Positions 27,101-35,213 of a stretch of 64,000 nucleotides of DNA are shown here, piece after piece. The DNA is taken from contig NZ_ATTE01000001.1 of assembly GCF_000419525.1 (NCBI RefSeq), positions 2,278,655 to 2,342,654 on the forward strand, in the 5' to 3' direction. The DNA comes from Leucothrix mucor DSM 2157. Its GTDB lineage: Bacteria > Pseudomonadota > Gammaproteobacteria > Thiotrichales > Thiotrichaceae. The notes beneath the pieces are model-generated. The model was given only the letters and a program-made list of their open reading frames with translations, did not search any database and was not told the DNA's origin. Every line of letters begins with the position of its first letter. Positions within the stretch are counted from its first letter, which is position 1. Position numbers and translations under genes: made by a program.

Positions 27101-27426
27101 GACAACGGCTGAAAAACAGGGTCATCCAAATTGCGTAATAACGCCTCAAACTGCCACAACAACCCTTCACGGCTAAACGATTGCTGATTGAGTTTGAGAT
27201 CCAGCTTTTCCGACATGTTATTGAAGAACTTTGCCGGAAATAAGTATTCAAAATTCCCCCATAATCCAGAGCGCTCTGCCAGCTGCTGAGACAGCCAACG
27301 CTCCATGCCTTGGCTTTGAATCAAAAACATTTCTTTAGCCAATATCGACTGCTGCGGCGCTTCAAGTATTTTAACCAAGTGCTCCAGCAGATTTTCAGCT
27401 CGATTCGAGGTATGCAAAACAAACAT
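24136..27426 (-). CDS. recC: Exodeoxyribonuclease V subunit gamma (RecC)
   Basis: RecC holds the RecBCD complex together and recognises Chi. The protein has about 1096 residues, near the E. coli length of 1122. The N-terminus FVLHTSNRAENLLEHLVKIL and the segments SQGMERWLSQQLA, ERISVIGINTLSPMYLAYLQ, DIRDVVVMAPDIQTYLPYI, ANHL-like RQSNHLLDILLRFF and GMNEGEFPNVDGRAAFDLM are typical. ATG at 27426 is preferred to the in-frame TTG at 27432. In this genome recC is separated from recB by seven genes, two of them on the opposite strand; in E. coli only ptrA intervenes. Confidence 0.96.
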   Translation of the reverse strand: MFVLHTSNRAENLLEHLVKILEAPQQSILAKEMFLIQSQGMERWLSQQLAERSGLWGNFEYLFPAKFFNNMSEKLDLKLNQQSFSREGLLWQFEALLRNLDDPVFQPLSQYLSGDAIDRKRYQLAQQLTYLFDQYQFMRPDWLAAWEKGERIRLPETNPVIEATQNWQAALWRRLLSQQEAGSEHHGERWLHAIETLKTRRHGDLDNILPERISVIGINTLSPMYLAYLQALSQHVQVHFYLLNPCQEFWAEGNSEVRQQLREQSLMTEPLNDAEAEPINPLLGMLGQQGRDFQVLLLEQQANEIEISSFDAVASEGSLSLLQQVQNDILYNRGGDDGFLPEIDDRSISIHACHTRMREVEVLKDQLLASFEQDPSLDIRDVVVMAPDIQTYLPYIDAVFADIPYAVADRSLRQSNHLLDILLRFFGLSQSRLLWHEVLDLLDEPAVREQFGLFEADLLLIRHWVEATRIRWGESALHRAELGVGEFSENSWQAGLERLLMGYAVPDDRDFCDDVLPFSDIEGSQALALGGFYAYFKLLQQARKQLSQEHTLAQWLEKLQYFATQILLQSNDNDLEWGQLRELFDNLAEVAGQHDQPISLVVLMDYLEASASEQKTATGFMRGQLTFCSMLPMRAIPFSVIGLLGMNEGEFPNVDGRAAFDLMDVEFRRGDRSRRADERYQFLEILMSARQQVLISYIGQSIKNNDEIPPSVVISELLDVLAQYYHVDSQRVLTRHPLQAFSPRYFLPAESETKEPSGQLFSYSTAACDLATRLQGSEPANSGFWWQGELQGRDAPAPKMLIDLQDLFRFYSHPQRYFVEQQLQLRLAQADSIPVPSESFELDNLERFFVNQEWLNRHLSDEASDVDQAFLKRLRAEGRWPHGVLGDQLFESMSEELSGFVSKLQTLDLGDKLDGFAVDYQIGDYRLRGSLNCVYQNGNLLYRYARCKAKDQLHAWLNHLIYSNAPDRSPVTTSFLHMDGSWQFGAVDAPEQNLLALLDAYRQAQTGLSPILSSAAVAYLERLKKPSSRSTKTPEEMAFEAYLKEIEYDAYYQQLYRNGDAQSLISSPEFELALESIFKPMYEARQGISFDSSMVA

Positions 27427-27576
27427 GATCAAAAACTCACAATAACGAAAATGGAAAATAAAAGGACGAGCTAATCATTTAACAAGATAAGCCGTTAATC
27501 CGCTGACATTTATTCAGCATACAGTAGCCCAACATTGCTTACTATAAAGATCCCCCAAACTAAAAATGTGTTCGGT

Positions 27577-30117
27577 ATGGTTCTTGAAATACCCAAAATA
27601 ATTCGATCAGGTCTTAGCCGTAAGCTGGCTGGTGTTGTGCTATTTAGCATTGTTCTGGTCGAGTTTATCATTTTGTTTCCATCCGTCATGAGCTTTAAAC
27701 ATAAGCAAGTGCACATGGTTGAAATGCATGCCGATATCATCGTGGAACTCATTAACTCTAACCTGCTGAGTGGCAAAAAAATTAGTGATAATTATGACTA
27801 CCTGAACTACCTGAATAATCACAGTCTGATAACGGGGTATAAGATTTGCTTTAACGATGACTGCAAGGCGAGCTCTGGTGAAGAGATCATCTCAAAATTT
27901 GATGCATCAGATACGCCTGTTTCCAAGCTGGTGGATTCCGATACGCGCCTTGAGGTCCGCCGTAGTTTGTTTGGGGAGCCGGGGGAACATAATGCCATTA
28001 TTATGCGCATTGATACTTCAGACCTTAAACATCAAATTACGATGTTTATCTGGCAAATGATTGGTTTGGTGGCGCTGATTTCGGTGTTCGTCACCATCGC
28101 CTCGATGATTGGCGTATCCAGCATCGTGATCAGCCCTATTCTTAAACTGAAAGAAAACATGTTTAAGGCAATGGAAGATCCAACCCGACCGGGGCTCTAT
28201 TATCTGGAAAATAACCAGATGGATGAGATTGCAGACCTAACTCAAACCTACAATCGCCTACTCTTTGATATCAATCACTATCAAAACCAGCTGACGGAAT
28301 CTAAGCGCGAAATTGAAAGAGGCTTAAGCTCCAGTGAAGCACGTTGGAAGTTTGCGCTGGAGGGCTCAGGAGATGGGGTTTGGGATTGGAATCCGCTGAC
28401 CGATAAAGTCTTCTTCTCCTCACAAATTAAAGAATTACTGGGTTATCCCGAGGGCGTGCTTGAAGACACTATGAGCGCCTGGCTCTCGCTTGTGCACCCG
28501 GAAGACCGTAAAGAATCCATTACTGCAATGAATAATCTACTGAGTAAGAAGAATCAGGATTATTCCCGCGAAAACCGCGTACGTCATAAGGACGGTCATT
28601 GGATCTGGATTTTATCGCGCGGCATGGTCATTACACGCGATAGCAAGCAACAAGCTAATCGCGTTGTAGGCACTCACACCGATATCAGCTCACACAAGCG
28701 GGCTGAAGCACTGATTTGGAGTCAGGCGAACCTCGACTTATTAACAAATTTGCCTAATCGTCGCCTGTTTCAGGAAAACTTATGCAGCGCAATTGAAACG
28801 GCTAATCGTAACCAAAGCAGTATGTCGCTGATCTTTCTGGACTTAGATAACTTCAAGATTATTAATGATACCCATGGCCATAAAATGGGTGATGCGCTAC
28901 TTCAGGAAGCCGCTAAACGACTAAAAGCCTGCGTCCGCGACAATGATACCGTCTCGCGCTTAGGTGGTGATGAATTCACCATTATCATCAATGATGTACG
29001 TGATGTAGATATTGTGACGCGCATTGCTGAAAATGTACTGCACTCACTGTGCCGACCTTTTGCATTAGAAATGGAGTCATTCCATATCTCAGCCAGTATC
29101 GGCATTACCTTCTACCCGGAAGATGCTTCAGATACCGATACGCTGTTAATGAATGCGGATCAGGCGATGTATGTCGCCAAAGAAGAAGGACGCAACCGCT
29201 ATTCCTACTTTACCCAATCCATGCGCACCAAAGCGCAGGCTAGAATGCGCACCATTAACGAATTACGCCAAGCCATTGTCGATGATGAGTTTGAGCTCTA
29301 CTTCCAGCCGATCGTCGATATGCAAAGCGGATTGATTGTGAAAACTGAGGTACTGATTCGCTGGCGTCATCCGATACAGGGCTTATTGGGCGCAGACGAC
29401 ATTATTCCGATTGCCGAAGAGACGGGCTTGATCGTGGATATTGGTAACTGGGTATTTTATGAGGCCACCAAGCAGCAGGCCAAATGGCGCAAGCAGTATG
29501 ATATTGACCTGCAAGTCAGCGTTAATACCTCACCGGCTCAATACATTGATGACGGCTGTGTGGTCGACGAGTGGTTTGCTCATCTGGACAAGCTTAACTT
29601 GCCCTATGACAGCTTAGTGGTGGAAATCACCGAAGGCATGTTATTAGAGCTCAACGATACGGTTGAAAGCAAGCTGGCGGCCTTCCGTAAAGGTGGCGTG
29701 AAGATTGCGCTGGATGATTTTGGTACCGGCTATTCCTCGCTCTCTTATCTACAGAAGCTCACCAGTGATTACCTGAAAATTGATCGCTCGTTTGTGAGCA
29801 ACATCACCGAAAGCGAGCAAAATATGGCGCTGTGTTGTGAGATTATCCACATCGCTCATATTTTTGGTATGAAAGTCATTGCTGAAGGCATCGAGACTGA
29901 GGAGCAAAGCTATCTACTGGCGTTAGCAGGCTGCGACTTTGGTCAGGGCTATTTGTACGCAAAGCCCTTAGCCGCCACAGAATTTGAAGAACAGTTAGCC
30001 AAGCAATGCCAACAGCAACACAAAAAGCTAAGCCAGCCATTGATTCCAACACTGGAAGCGCCGGTTGCAGAACCTAGTCGTAACAAGCAACTGCAACTGG
30101 AAGCCATGGAGAGTTAA
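27577..30117 (+). CDS. PAS-GGDEF-EAL cyclic di-GMP signalling protein
   Basis: The protein has 846 residues from ATG 27577; no clear ribosome site is seen, and an in-frame TTG at 27535 is possible. There are two membrane helices (about residues 18-40 and 155-180) around a periplasmic sensor, then HAMP-like and coiled segments. A PAS domain follows (about 250-375), with LEGSGDGVWDWNP and the PAC end GTHTDISSHKRAE. The GGDEF domain has RDND (inhibitory site) and RLGGDEF. The EAL domain has TEVLIRWRHP, DDFGTGYSSLSYLQKL and EGIETEEQ. Both catalytic sets look intact, so it could make or break cyclic di-GMP. In such fusions phosphodiesterase activity often dominates. Confidence 0.92.
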   Translation: MVLEIPKIIRSGLSRKLAGVVLFSIVLVEFIILFPSVMSFKHKQVHMVEMHADIIVELINSNLLSGKKISDNYDYLNYLNNHSLITGYKICFNDDCKASSGEEIISKFDASDTPVSKLVDSDTRLEVRRSLFGEPGEHNAIIMRIDTSDLKHQITMFIWQMIGLVALISVFVTIASMIGVSSIVISPILKLKENMFKAMEDPTRPGLYYLENNQMDEIADLTQTYNRLLFDINHYQNQLTESKREIERGLSSSEARWKFALEGSGDGVWDWNPLTDKVFFSSQIKELLGYPEGVLEDTMSAWLSLVHPEDRKESITAMNNLLSKKNQDYSRENRVRHKDGHWIWILSRGMVITRDSKQQANRVVGTHTDISSHKRAEALIWSQANLDLLTNLPNRRLFQENLCSAIETANRNQSSMSLIFLDLDNFKIINDTHGHKMGDALLQEAAKRLKACVRDNDTVSRLGGDEFTIIINDVRDVDIVTRIAENVLHSLCRPFALEMESFHISASIGITFYPEDASDTDTLLMNADQAMYVAKEEGRNRYSYFTQSMRTKAQARMRTINELRQAIVDDEFELYFQPIVDMQSGLIVKTEVLIRWRHPIQGLLGADDIIPIAEETGLIVDIGNWVFYEATKQQAKWRKQYDIDLQVSVNTSPAQYIDDGCVVDEWFAHLDKLNLPYDSLVVEITEGMLLELNDTVESKLAAFRKGGVKIALDDFGTGYSSLSYLQKLTSDYLKIDRSFVSNITESEQNMALCCEIIHIAHIFGMKVIAEGIETEEQSYLLALAGCDFGQGYLYAKPLAATEFEEQLAKQCQQQHKKLSQPLIPTLEAPVAEPSRNKQLQLEAMES

Positions 30118-30122
30118 TCCAA

Positions 30123-30458
30123 TTAAGGGTTAATCGCTTTAGAGTAGACGTTGATCAAAATAACGCCTGCAATAATCAGCACCATGCCAGCAATCGCGGG
30201 CAAATCCAGCGTTTCTTTGTGGTATAACACACCAATGATCGCGACAAATACAATACCAACACCTGACCAAATCGCGTAGGTAATCCCTAATGACATGTGC
30301 TTAAGTACTAAGGTTAACAGGAACATCGACACGCAATAACAGCTCAGCGATAGAACGGTTGGCCACAAACGCGTAAACTGTTCTGACGACTTTAAGGCAT
30401 TTGCGGCAATGATTTCAGCGATGATCGCGATTACCAGGATGATATAAGTTTTTGTCAT
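30123..30458 (-). CDS. Small multidrug resistance (EmrE-type) efflux protein
   Basis: The 111-residue protein has four membrane helices and strong EmrE likeness: E15 in AIIAEIIAANALK (the proton/drug glutamate), FTRLWPTVLSLSCYCVS, GITYAIWSGVGIVFVAIIG and LDLPAIAGMVLIIAGVILIN. It works as a dimer in the inner membrane exchanging cationic compounds for protons. An open frame extends upstream to 30689, but family length and the M at 30458 show that the extra residues are not part of the protein. It is convergent with the GGDEF-EAL gene (5-base gap) and divergent from the nuclease fusion gene. Confidence 0.93.
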   Translation of the reverse strand: MTKTYIILVIAIIAEIIAANALKSSEQFTRLWPTVLSLSCYCVSMFLLTLVLKHMSLGITYAIWSGVGIVFVAIIGVLYHKETLDLPAIAGMVLIIAGVILINVYSKAINP

Positions 30459-30563
30459 TTTGGGACTACACAGCAATAATTCAATAATGGGCGCAGTAAA
30501 TACCATTATAAAACAGTAGACGCAACCAAAACACATTGCCCTCCAATAGGAAGACAGCCATCC

Positions 30564-32387
30564 ATGAAGCTTGCAACGATCAATCTCTATCAGTTCGCCG
30601 AACAAGGCTATTACTGGTATGACCGCGAAGAAAGCAACACCTACCACTCCCGCGAATGGAAGAAAAAACAACTCTGGGTGCAGCAGCAATTAATTGCGAT
30701 GGATGCCGATGTGGTGGGCTTTCAGGAAGTCTTTAGTGTTGATGCGCTGGAGCGGCTGGTCGAAAAGCTTGGCTACCCCTACTTTGCCACGGTTGAAGCA
30801 CCGCGCACTGATGATCAAGACCCACAAGTCTTTGTTAGCCCGGTTGTGGCATTGGCCTCGCGCTTTCCCTTTACCAAAATTCAAGGCGTTGCGCTGGATG
30901 GTGATGTTAAAAAAGACTTGCCAGTCGCCGATGATTTTTCCTTTAGCCGCAAACCCATTTGTGCCACGGTAAACACACCGGACTTGGGTGAAGTCATGGT
31001 CTATGTGGTGCACTTAAAGTCCAAACGTGCGGTGATGGATCGCATCGAATATGCGGCCGATGAGCCTTGGGATGCGCGGATTCGCGACAGTCTATTACGT
31101 CGCTCACGGGGCGATGTACTCTCGATGATTCAACGTGGGCTGGAAGCAACGTTGCTGTACCATGATGTCATCCTACAAATGCAGTCGATTAAGCAGGTGG
31201 TGGTGATGGGAGACCTCAACGATAGCGAAGCTTCCTCACCAATGGATGCCCTCACCCAACGCCAAAAAGTTTATGATATTGGAGGCATTGAAGATAAGCA
31301 TTGGCCCAATGAGAGCCGTCGCGAGCTGCATGAGCATCGCTTATTCGATAGCTTTATGATTACGCCGAACCTTCGCGCTAAAGCTCGCCCCTACACCCAT
31401 ATGCACCATGGCGAGCCGGATGTACTCGATCATATTCTGGTTAGCAATGCGCTAAACCCGTTGAATCGCGAAGCGACCGGCGAAGTTTGCCAATATCAAG
31501 TTTACAACCAACACGTGCGTGGCGATGATGTAGATAACAAACTGCAATCGGATCATGGCCAGGTATGCATTGAAATAATTCCCTGCACGCCAGTTGAGAA
31601 AGTCACCAAGCTAGAACCTAAAGTTACTCCCAAGCGCATTTGGACAAAGCAGTTTTCAGCTGCGGAATGTGAGCACATGCGCTTTATTGAAAAAGCCGGC
31701 GGCGTATATCAGTCGAATAAGGATTATTCACACTTTAAATCCCGAGATAAATGGGATCATTTCTGGGCTTTCTTTTTTGATACAGACCATGGCTGGGTTA
31801 AATCAGTGTATGGCTCGATTCCTGTTGATACTTTAGTACAGAAAAAACGCCATACTATCGAACACATCGTTCCGCGTTCTTTTATCAATGAATACCTGAT
31901 TCGCAAGCGAGTACCACGTAGTGTGCGCTTTGGCGCTGAAACGAATCCGCTGAATTTTGTACCGGCTGACCGCACTTTGAACTCACGTCGCTCCAGCTTT
32001 CAGTTTGATTTTCAGGGCGATGAAGTAAAGCGCCCACATAAAATCCATCTCAATCCGCAGGCCTATTCCAGCACGGGCCACGATACGGATGAAGAATGGG
32101 TAGTGCCCAAGCGCTCTCAGGGCGATATTGCCCGCGCCATTTTATACATGTTGTTGGTGTATGAAATTGATGAGCTTTATCTCGACCACCTGAATACTCT
32201 AGTGCATTGGGCCAAAGTCGATATGCCGTCTAAATGGGAACTGGCCTATAACGATTGGGTGCAGCAAACTCATGGCATCCGCAATCCATTTATCGACACT
32301 CCGGCGCACACCATGGAATGGCTGAATGATGAATCGCTATTAAAAGGTCTGATGTGTAAGAACCAACCGAGCCAAACTGAGAAGTAA
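30564..32387 (+). CDS. Fusion of EEP-family nuclease and endonuclease I-like nuclease
   Basis: The 607-residue protein has two nuclease-like halves. Residues 1-340 form an endonuclease/exonuclease/phosphatase fold, with N7 in ATINLY, E55 in VGFQEVF, H150 in YVVHLKS, D217 and N219 in VVMGDLND and the terminal SDH (329-331). Residues about 365-585 look like endonuclease I (EndA/Vvn): TIEHIVPRSF (H434), ETNPLNFVPADRTLNSRR, QGDIARAILYMLLVY and GIRNPFID at the end. Periplasmic EndA proteins carry signal peptides, but none is visible here. It is followed 84 bases on by an MFS gene. Substrate and role are unknown. The domain calls are by eye but the motif order fits both families. Confidence 0.82.
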   Translation: MKLATINLYQFAEQGYYWYDREESNTYHSREWKKKQLWVQQQLIAMDADVVGFQEVFSVDALERLVEKLGYPYFATVEAPRTDDQDPQVFVSPVVALASRFPFTKIQGVALDGDVKKDLPVADDFSFSRKPICATVNTPDLGEVMVYVVHLKSKRAVMDRIEYAADEPWDARIRDSLLRRSRGDVLSMIQRGLEATLLYHDVILQMQSIKQVVVMGDLNDSEASSPMDALTQRQKVYDIGGIEDKHWPNESRRELHEHRLFDSFMITPNLRAKARPYTHMHHGEPDVLDHILVSNALNPLNREATGEVCQYQVYNQHVRGDDVDNKLQSDHGQVCIEIIPCTPVEKVTKLEPKVTPKRIWTKQFSAAECEHMRFIEKAGGVYQSNKDYSHFKSRDKWDHFWAFFFDTDHGWVKSVYGSIPVDTLVQKKRHTIEHIVPRSFINEYLIRKRVPRSVRFGAETNPLNFVPADRTLNSRRSSFQFDFQGDEVKRPHKIHLNPQAYSSTGHDTDEEWVVPKRSQGDIARAILYMLLVYEIDELYLDHLNTLVHWAKVDMPSKWELAYNDWVQQTHGIRNPFIDTPAHTMEWLNDESLLKGLMCKNQPSQTEK

Positions 32388-32471
32388 ACCACTCAACTAT
32401 TTTCCCCAAGGTGGTTTGCTGCAGCGCAATAACGCAGTATATTAGCTGGCTTTTACGCACAGGTGATCGCC

Positions 32472-33635
32472 ATGTCTTCTTCAGAATACTTTCGTCTGCA
32501 GCTGATCGTGTTTGCGGTGGTGTCTGCTTCGTTCACCAATATCTATCTGACACAGCCTGTGCTGCCGGTACTTCAGCAAGAGTTCGGTGTGGATATCGTG
32601 CAAGTCTCCTTTACGGTCTCTGCCGTGGTGATGGGGATTGCGCTTTTTAATCTGCCGTTTGGTTTGTTGGTCGATAAGATCGCGATTCAGCCCATTATTA
32701 TGTTGGGCGGCTTTGTGGTCGCAGCTGCTGGTTTATTGTGCGCGGCTACGGATAATTTGAATGTGCTGATTGGCGCGCGCTTTGTGCAAGGTGCGTTTAT
32801 TCCGGCGCTCACTACCTGCATCGCCGCTTATCTCGCTAAAACCCTGCCGCCGGAACGACTCAATATTGTGATGGGCTCTTATGTCTCAGCCACGGTGGTG
32901 GGTGGTCTGGGTGGTCGCTTGCTGGGCGGCTGGATTCATCCCCCACTACACTGGCGCTATGCCTTTATCTCGGCTGCTGCGCTAATTGCGATTGCCAGCT
33001 TTGTGGCGGTGCGTGGCTTACCCAAAGCCCCTGTCGAACCGAACAAACCGCGCAGTACCGTCAGCTATTGGCAACTGGTTAAACAATGGACATTCCTCAG
33101 GCTGTTTTTTTGCGCAATGGGCAGCTTTGCGGTGTTTTCTTCAGTATTTAACTACTTACCTTTCCGACTAAGCCACGAGCCGTTTAATTTCTCTACGGAA
33201 ACCATCACCCTGCTCTACCTAGTCTATGTGATGGGTATTTTTATGGGGCCCATGGCAGGACGCATCAGCAATCGCTTTGGTAATGGCGCAACGCTAATCG
33301 GTGGAAGCTTGGTGCTAGTGCTTGGCTTGGTACTGATTTTATTGCCTTCGGTAGTCGCTATTATTAGCGGATTACTTGTAGTTTGTACTGGCTTCTTTGC
33401 CGTTCATGCCGCCGCCATTGGCGCACTCAATCGCAAACTCAGCAGCGGCCAAGGCCGTGCGAATGCGCTGTATGTATTGTTCTATTATGTCGGCGGAAGT
33501 ATCGGCATCACGGTTGCGGGTATCTCCTATGAGTCGGGTGGTTGGGAACGGGTTATTTCGCTGTGCATTATGCTAGTGTTAATTCCATTGAGTGCCGGCT
33601 TGTTTGAGCGCCGCTCGGCCAAAGCTGCGCTATAA
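32472..33635 (+). CDS. MFS transporter (YnfM-like)
   Basis: The protein has 387 residues from ATG 32472, which an AGGTGA ribosome site precedes by five bases; the in-frame GTG nine bases earlier overlaps that site and is less likely. Twelve hydrophobic helices are seen. The opening YLTQPVLPVLQQEFGVD and the inter-helix FGLLVDKIAIQP and GARFVQGAFIPA resemble the YnfM/arabinose-efflux branch of the major facilitator superfamily. It is a proton-driven transporter of the inner membrane whose substrate is not predictable. It may be cotranscribed with the nuclease fusion gene. Confidence 0.9.
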   Translation: MSSSEYFRLQLIVFAVVSASFTNIYLTQPVLPVLQQEFGVDIVQVSFTVSAVVMGIALFNLPFGLLVDKIAIQPIIMLGGFVVAAAGLLCAATDNLNVLIGARFVQGAFIPALTTCIAAYLAKTLPPERLNIVMGSYVSATVVGGLGGRLLGGWIHPPLHWRYAFISAAALIAIASFVAVRGLPKAPVEPNKPRSTVSYWQLVKQWTFLRLFFCAMGSFAVFSSVFNYLPFRLSHEPFNFSTETITLLYLVYVMGIFMGPMAGRISNRFGNGATLIGGSLVLVLGLVLILLPSVVAIISGLLVVCTGFFAVHAAAIGALNRKLSSGQGRANALYVLFYYVGGSIGITVAGISYESGGWERVISLCIMLVLIPLSAGLFERRSAKAAL

Positions 33636-33699
33636 ATCAGGATTAAATTAAGCCTCGACTATCGAATTAAATTATTGCAACTATCAGCCCACAAAGCAG

Positions 33700-33725
33700 G
33701 CATAACCCAACTATATCGGTTATGC
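33700..33725. promoter_or_regulatory. Perfect 8-bp inverted repeat upstream of thiolase
   Basis: GCATAACC and GGTTATGC flank a 10-base spacer, 50 bases before the thiolase ATG. It could be an operator for a dimeric regulator or a weak terminator for the MFS gene (no T tract follows). Confidence 0.4.
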
Positions 33726-33775
33726 TTAGCACAGGGTGAATAACATATTTTGATCTACAATCAAGGAGTGAAATC

Positions 33776-34957
33776 ATGTCACGTGATGTTGTTGTATTAA
33801 GTGCTGTCCGTTCTGCAATTGGTGGTTTCGGAGGTTCGTTAAGCACGATCGAGCCGCACGAATTGGCTGCTCAAGTCATGAAAGAAGCGATTAGCCGCTC
33901 CACGGTCAACCCGGACCAGATTAACTACGTTACCGTCGGTAACTGTATCCCGACAGATTCCCGTTACGCTTATGTTGCGCGCGTTGCCTCGATTCAGGCT
34001 GGCTTGCCAATGGAATCCGTAGCGATGGCTGTTAACCGCCTGTGTAGCTCTGGCTTACAAGCGATTGTTAACACTGCTCAATCCATTATGCTGAATGACT
34101 GTGACTACGGAATTGGTGGCGGTGTTGAAGTAATGTCTCGCGGTGGTTACATGTCACCCGCAATGCGCTCTGGCGCTCGTTTGGGCGACACGCAAATGGT
34201 CGACATGATGGTTGCTGCGCTGAATGACCCTTTCGGTGCTGGCCACATGGGTATCACTGCTGAGAACCTGGCTGAGAAGTGGAACCTAAGCCGTGAAGAG
34301 CAAGATGCGCTATCGGTTGAGTCTCATCGCCGTGCAGCACACGCTATTGAAGAAGGTCGCTTCAAATCTCAAATCGTTCCAATCACCATGAAAACCCGCA
34401 AGGGCGAAGTCGTGTTTGATACCGATGAGCATGTACGTCCGGGCACTACTTTAGAGACACTGGGCAAAATGCGCCCTGCGTTCAAAAAAGACGGTACGGT
34501 AACGGCTGGAAACGCATCTGGTATTAACGATGGTGCGGCGTTCTTCGTGTTAGCTTCTGCTGAAGCGGCTGCAAATGCTGGCCAAAAGCCAATCGCACGC
34601 TTAGTATCTTATGCGGTTGCTGGTGTCCCGAATGACATTATGGGTGAAGGCCCAATCCCTGCGACTAAGTTGGCATTGAAAAAAGCAGGCTTAAAGCTTG
34701 ATCAGATGGATGTGATCGAGTCTAACGAAGCATTTGCTGCTCAAGCACTGGCTGTGGCTAAAGGCTTAGGCTTGGATATGGAAAAAACCAATCCAAATGG
34801 TGGCGCGATTGCATTGGGCCATCCGGTTGGCTGTTCAGGTGCATTCATTGCAACAAAAGCATTGTACGAACTAGAGCGCATTAGCGGTAAATATGCACTC
34901 GTGACTATGTGTATTGGTGGTGGTCAGGGTATCGCGGTTATTTTCGAACGCCTGTAA
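33776..34957 (+). CDS. Acetyl-CoA C-acyltransferase (thiolase)
   Basis: The 393-residue protein has the full thiolase active site: C90 in NRLCSSGLQ, the histidine of GGAIALGHPVGCSGA (about 349) and the second cysteine of VTMCIGGGQGIAV (about 379). It opens SRDVVVLSAVRSAIGGFGG. It condenses two acetyl-CoA, or cleaves 3-ketoacyl-CoA. The length and opening fit the biosynthetic PhaA/BktB type, which would supply acetoacetyl-CoA for polyhydroxybutyrate. A PHB-depolymerase-like gene lies downstream, but no phaB or phaC is in the window. AAGGAG precedes the ATG and a hairpin follows the gene, so it is probably monocistronic. Confidence 0.93.
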   Translation: MSRDVVVLSAVRSAIGGFGGSLSTIEPHELAAQVMKEAISRSTVNPDQINYVTVGNCIPTDSRYAYVARVASIQAGLPMESVAMAVNRLCSSGLQAIVNTAQSIMLNDCDYGIGGGVEVMSRGGYMSPAMRSGARLGDTQMVDMMVAALNDPFGAGHMGITAENLAEKWNLSREEQDALSVESHRRAAHAIEEGRFKSQIVPITMKTRKGEVVFDTDEHVRPGTTLETLGKMRPAFKKDGTVTAGNASGINDGAAFFVLASAEAAANAGQKPIARLVSYAVAGVPNDIMGEGPIPATKLALKKAGLKLDQMDVIESNEAFAAQALAVAKGLGLDMEKTNPNGGAIALGHPVGCSGAFIATKALYELERISGKYALVTMCIGGGQGIAVIFERL

Positions 34958-35004
34958 GCAACAGCACATAAGGATTAGCCATTCGCTAGTCTAATCGCTT
35001 GATC

Positions 35005-35035
35005 ATAATGGCCGGACTTTTGCTCCGGCCATTAT
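35005..35035 (+). terminator. Hairpin terminator after thiolase
   Basis: A 12-bp stem (ATAATGGCCGGA with TCCGGCCATTAT) and a 7-base loop lie 48 bases past the thiolase stop. The T run is weak, so termination may be partial. Confidence 0.7.
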
Positions 35036-35213
35036 TGTATCTGCTACTTTAAAATCCCTGCTTTCAGAAGACTCACCGACTCAATCGCATTCATTAATGC
35101 TGTTAAAGTGACCATCGGTAGCACCACTAATCCATAATAACCTGTATTCAACCACCCTATTTGTTTAGCCTAGGGCATACCCATAATAATAATTAGATAA
35201 TCGGTGCCCCATC

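Noticed and set aside
30459-30689. Upstream extension of the SMR transporter frame
   Set aside because: It overlaps the start of the nuclease fusion gene on the other strand, and the family-length start is at 30458.
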